64,000 nucleotides of DNA from Fen-1254 sp963769605 (GTDB lineage: Bacteria; Bacteroidota; Ignavibacteria; UBA10030), in assembly GCA_963769605.1 (NCBI GenBank), contig CAVYML010000001.1, forward strand, positions 496,001 to 560,000. Direction: 5' to 3'. The translations under genes were made by a program, and so were the position numbers. This document shows positions 61,041-64,000 of this stretch, piece by piece. Numbering within the stretch: position 1 is the stretch's first letter; every line of letters begins with the position of its first letter. The notes beneath the pieces are model-generated. The model was not told the origin of the DNA and did not search any database. It worked only from the letters and a program-made list of their open reading frames with translations.

Positions 61041-62682
61041 TTATATTACTCTGATCGTGGGAGGCAAAGCTACACCAACTGCCCGGAATATATTCCCACA
61101 ATTGCCAAGGCACTCCGTCCTTATCAACAATTTCTTTCCCTTTTCTTCTATTGTGATTTCCTTTAATGCTTTTAAATCCTGTTTTATATCTCTCCATTCA
61201 AAATCATAACCCGATATCTCCAGTCGTCTCTCTAATTCTTTCAACAATACCAATGCTAAGAAACTGCAAAAGACATGTCCGGTTATCGTATCATCTCTCT
61301 GATGAAAAATGGGTCTGGTCATTAGAATAGATTTCATATTCCGGAATACTTGCTCTACCTGCCACAGTTCTTTGTACTTTAATGCTACTTGTTCGGCTGT
61401 CAAATCTGTGTTCGTCCTTAACACCCACTTCCCGTTCGAATCGTTCTTCATCGGCTGCTTTTTCTAAATCTATCGTTACACTACCTTTGACAATTTTCAG
61501 ATACCTTTGATAGCCTGTGTTACCAATCATTGATTTTGTGCCCTGTTTCAATTTGTCTTCCAATGAACTGATAATGGCTTCTCTGTCTGAAGCATCTTTG
61601 CGTGCCTGCCTTGAATTATAACATACGATATATCTCGTCTTGTTATAAATAATTTCTTTTACTTTCAATGGTGAAGGATCTTTGATCTTTATGCCCTCGG
61701 CATATACTTCTCTATACCGACCGCCTCTTGTCAAGACTTCTTCTTTGACTTCCTTTACTCTGCGCATCCTTACACCGAGTATGTATTTGATTTTGCAATC
61801 AGGTCTTTCCAGCAATGCCAACGTCTCCGCGCATATCATTCCACGATCAGCTACTATACAAAATTCATTGATCCCAAATCGTTTTGTTACTTTTTCCATT
61901 ATTGGAATGATCGTCTTTACGTCTGCCGTATTGCCCGGCCACATCTCACAGCATAACGGCCTTCCATTGTTGTCTATGATCACTCCTACTATCATTTGAT
62001 TCAAATCCGGACGACTATCCTTGCTGTATCCGCGTTTACCGATAGACTCTCCTCCGGCTCCTTCAAAATATATTGACGTTGTATCGAAAAACACCATCTC
62101 CACGGCAGTGAATAAATCTCTTTGACTAAAAAATATTCCTTCTTCTATTTTGTCTTTTACCCTTATAGGCGATATTCTCTTGATTGTTGCCCTGTCCTCT
62201 GTGGCTTCTCCTAAAAATGCCATTGACCGGTATAAGTGATGCAGTGTAATGTTTTCATGACCGCTTATTCTGTAATCTCTTTGCCATCTCTCGCAATATC
62301 GGTCCGAACCCGAAACCATTAATCGATGAAGCACCGTTATAAATATCGCCCTTTCAACACTGAACTTGTACCGTCTGTTTTTCAACAATCCCTTGATCAC
62401 TTCTCCTATCCCCGTTTGTTTCCACAACCTTTCAAATATGAGCGATGGTCCTATCTTTATGGCTCCTGCCTTGATATCGCTTTTACCGGTAAGGATCAAC
62501 AGTGTCTCTTCTGAAAATCGTGACAGCGATCTGATTAACGATTCTATCTCTCCTTTTGATTGGAGTTCTTCTAACCGTCCAAGGGTGATCATGACCCTTT
62601 GCTTGATTTTTCTCCCTTCTCGTTTATTCTCAACCAACTGAAGATATTGATATTTACCAGACTCCTTTACTCGTGCAAACAT
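61041..62682 (-). pseudogene. IS1634-family transposase, frameshifted
   Basis: The first frame (463 codons) has MFARVKESGKYQYLQLVENK, VEMVFFDTTSIYFEGAGGES (first catalytic Asp), FCIVADRGMICAETLALLE (second Asp) and RYIVCYNSRQARKDASDREA. At about 61436 one extra A in TTCGAACGG shifts the frame; corrected, GKWVLRTNTDLTAEQVALKY, ELWQVEQVFRNMKS (catalytic Glu) and TITGHVFCSFLALVLLKELE follow. All motifs of the IS1634 family are present apart from the shift. It is probably inactive. Confidence 0.85.
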
Positions 62683-63183
62683 TAAAGCTCCTGCTTTTTA
62701 GGACACTTTAATATCTTCCTTTCCTACTGATAGATCAAGCTTTTTGCTCTCTTTCTGTGGCACTACATTTTCCGCCTTTTATAATTTTCTCCTCGCTAAC
62801 TTACTCGATTATAATAACTTAACTTTTTACTCCCTCTGAAAGTGTTAAAGAAAAGTTAGAGTGTGGGAATTAACAACAGCAAACGGGAATATCTGAATCC
62901 ATTCAAAAACGCTATCAAAGCGCTGCAAAGAAACAATAGCATAAAATCCTTGATGAATTTTGTTTCCAACTATCCGATAGTGGATTAAAAAAAGGTGATA
63001 ATGGGTGAAATTCAGCGATTTTAAAGAGAACCATGCACATCTTTAAAACTATCGGATAGTTTGCAATTTGCAAAAGAACAAGAATTATGCCTATAAATAG
63101 GTCGAAAAATGCGCAAAAAGACAATAATTACGCAGGAATTGAAAAAACTATCCGATAGTTTGGTATTTTAGACAAATCACGAT
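62683..63183. promoter_or_regulatory. Three ACTATCSGATAGT palindromes in a gene-free stretch
   Basis: AACTATCCGATAGT (62968), AAACTATCGGATAGTTT (63046) and AAACTATCCGATAGTTT (63145) share a 13-17 base palindrome, spaced 78 and 99 bases apart. The interval has no intact reading frame; scattered codons resemble a decayed transposase. Palindromes of this size suggest operator sites. Confidence 0.55.
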
Positions 63184-63288
63184 GTGCCTTTCAATCAAGC
63201 AACGTTTTTCAATACACAAAATCGGTTAAATGACTACTTCGTGAAAACCGATATCAACTTACTTGAAAAACTGTTTGAGGAGATCGTA
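63184..63288 (+). pseudogene. IS1182 transposase fragment
   Basis: VPFNQATFFNTQNRLNDYFV, KTDINLLEKLF is identical to residues about 107-138 of the transposase at 23577-25178 but for one substitution, and the DNA differs at only a few positions. Both sides are cut. The bases from 63289 to 63608 hold no recognisable gene. Confidence 0.85.
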
Positions 63289-63608
63289 CAAAAGATGATG
63301 AATAATCAATCCCAAATGAATGACTGTGATGGCAATGAGGGAACAATTCAAATAACCCGGCGAATTTAAAAACCACTTTTGCCTGATTTGCCCCCCCCTC
63401 ATAAATATTTGTGAGGCTATCCCAAAAGAAAAATACTAAGACGGGACAAACATTTGCTGAATGTATCGAGCCTCTGCATCATTCGAGCGTCTGATCCATT
63501 ATTGAGAGGAAACATTATTTAAATTGAAACGTTATATTATAATCTATTAAATGCAAGCTTATGTCATGAAAGGATCATTAATTTGCAGAAATTTGGAGTC
63601 ATAAAAGA

Positions 63609-64000
63609 ATGTCGACAATCCTGACTGTTACGAATCTTACCAAACGATTCGGCGACTTTACTGCAGTTGACGGCATCTCGTTCAATGTTGGCCTCGGAGA
63701 TATCTTTGCGTTCCTGGGGCCAAATGGCGCAGGAAAATCCACGACCATCAAGATGCTCATTACGCTCCTTAAACCTACAAGCGGTACGGCTGTGATTGAT
63801 GGTCACGATATTGCGCATCACGCTCCCGAAGTGCGCAATATCATCGGTTATGTTCCACAAATGATTTCCGTGGATGGTACGCTTACTGCCTACGAGAACC
63901 TTATGCTCATGGCACAACTCTACGATATTCCGAGAGCGGAACGGAAGGAACGCGTTGAGGAAATGCTTTCATTCCTCAAACTGGAAGAACATACAAAAGC
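63609..64000 (+). CDS. ABC transporter ATP-binding protein (cut by right edge)
   Basis: 131 residues visible, continuing past the window. LTVTNLTKRFGDFTAVDGIS, Walker A FLGPNGAGKSTTIKML and the Q-loop IIGYVPQMISVDGTLTAYEN identify an ABC ATPase of the drug/multidrug or DrrA/CcmA-like exporter class. The signature LSGGQ and Walker B lie beyond the edge. The permease is expected downstream. It is preceded by an A-rich leader, with no strong ribosome site. Confidence 0.93.
   Translation, partial: MSTILTVTNLTKRFGDFTAVDGISFNVGLGDIFAFLGPNGAGKSTTIKMLITLLKPTSGTAVIDGHDIAHHAPEVRNIIGYVPQMISVDGTLTAYENLMLMAQLYDIPRAERKERVEEMLSFLKLEEHTK

Overview
The window looks like a chromosome segment of a Bacteroidota-related bacterium of the Ignavibacteria/Chlorobi type. 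Several secreted proteins end in a type IX secretion (T9SS) sorting domain with the NYPNPFNPST motif and a terminal K(R/M)L..LK. Housekeeping genes (leuS, nadK, recG, prfA, cydAB) are moderately GC-rich and orderly, while accessory stretches are AT-richer and full of broken genes. No database search was possible; family names rest on motifs recognised by eye.

Layout. (1) 0-11.9 kb, core: the end of a SpoIIE-type phosphatase, a STAS anti-anti-sigma factor and a RsbW-like kinase (a partner-switching stress module), cydA-cydB, a GAF-GAF-PP2C phosphatase, leuS, a glycosyltransferase, a DUF1844 protein, nadK and a cytochrome-c-like lipoprotein. (2) 11.95-13.3 kb: an intact tRNA-Ala(GGC) flanked by two tRNA-like fragments, one carrying a 59-bp palindromic insert in its T loop, then a GIY-YIG nuclease fragment, a DUF971 gene and the 3' end of a tyrosine recombinase. 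(3) 13.1-22.4 kb: an island of small unrelated genes on the + strand (HTH protein, zinc ribbon, SET-domain protein, CPBP protease, T9SS protein, small membrane protein, glyoxalase-like, DinB-like) separated by recurrent intergenic repeats, plus an ORF-deleted group II intron. Two sites have the same roughly 350-bp upstream and 80-bp downstream flanks around different genes, a cassette-like arrangement. A ClC chloride channel lies on the opposite strand near its start.

(4) 22.7-33.6 kb: tRNA-Val with an adjacent integrase remnant, an IS1182-type element with 8-bp target duplication, then core genes recG, a Nudix gene, a DUF1385 gene, prfA, tadA, two tRNA-Arg genes and a U32 peptidase-family gene. 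(5) 33.6-45.9 kb: a 12.3-kb integrative element in tRNA-Arg(ACG), bounded by a duplicated 5' part of the tRNA, with integrase, two RecA-fold replication ATPases each preceded by a related small protein, a terminase-small-subunit-like protein and nested insertion sequences (IS3 remnant, IS630, ISL3). (6) 45.9-47.4 kb: the collapsed remnant of a second related element, keeping a DinJ-YafQ toxin-antitoxin pair, a third tRNA fragment and the integrase start.

(7) 47.6-60.7 kb: tRNA-Asp, then an envelope and secretion region: an LPP20-like protein, a PEGA-domain protein, a cohesin-like lipoprotein, and two very large repetitive T9SS proteins, one with a dockerin-like segment and two frameshifts. 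(8) 61-64 kb: a frameshifted IS1634-type transposase, three copies of an operator-like palindrome, an IS1182 fragment and the start of an ABC transporter ATPase running off the right edge.

The most unusual parts are the repeat-framed gene array (13-22 kb), the tandem tRNA-Arg elements with their duplicated ATPase gene pair, and the closely spaced cohesin-like and dockerin-like secreted proteins.
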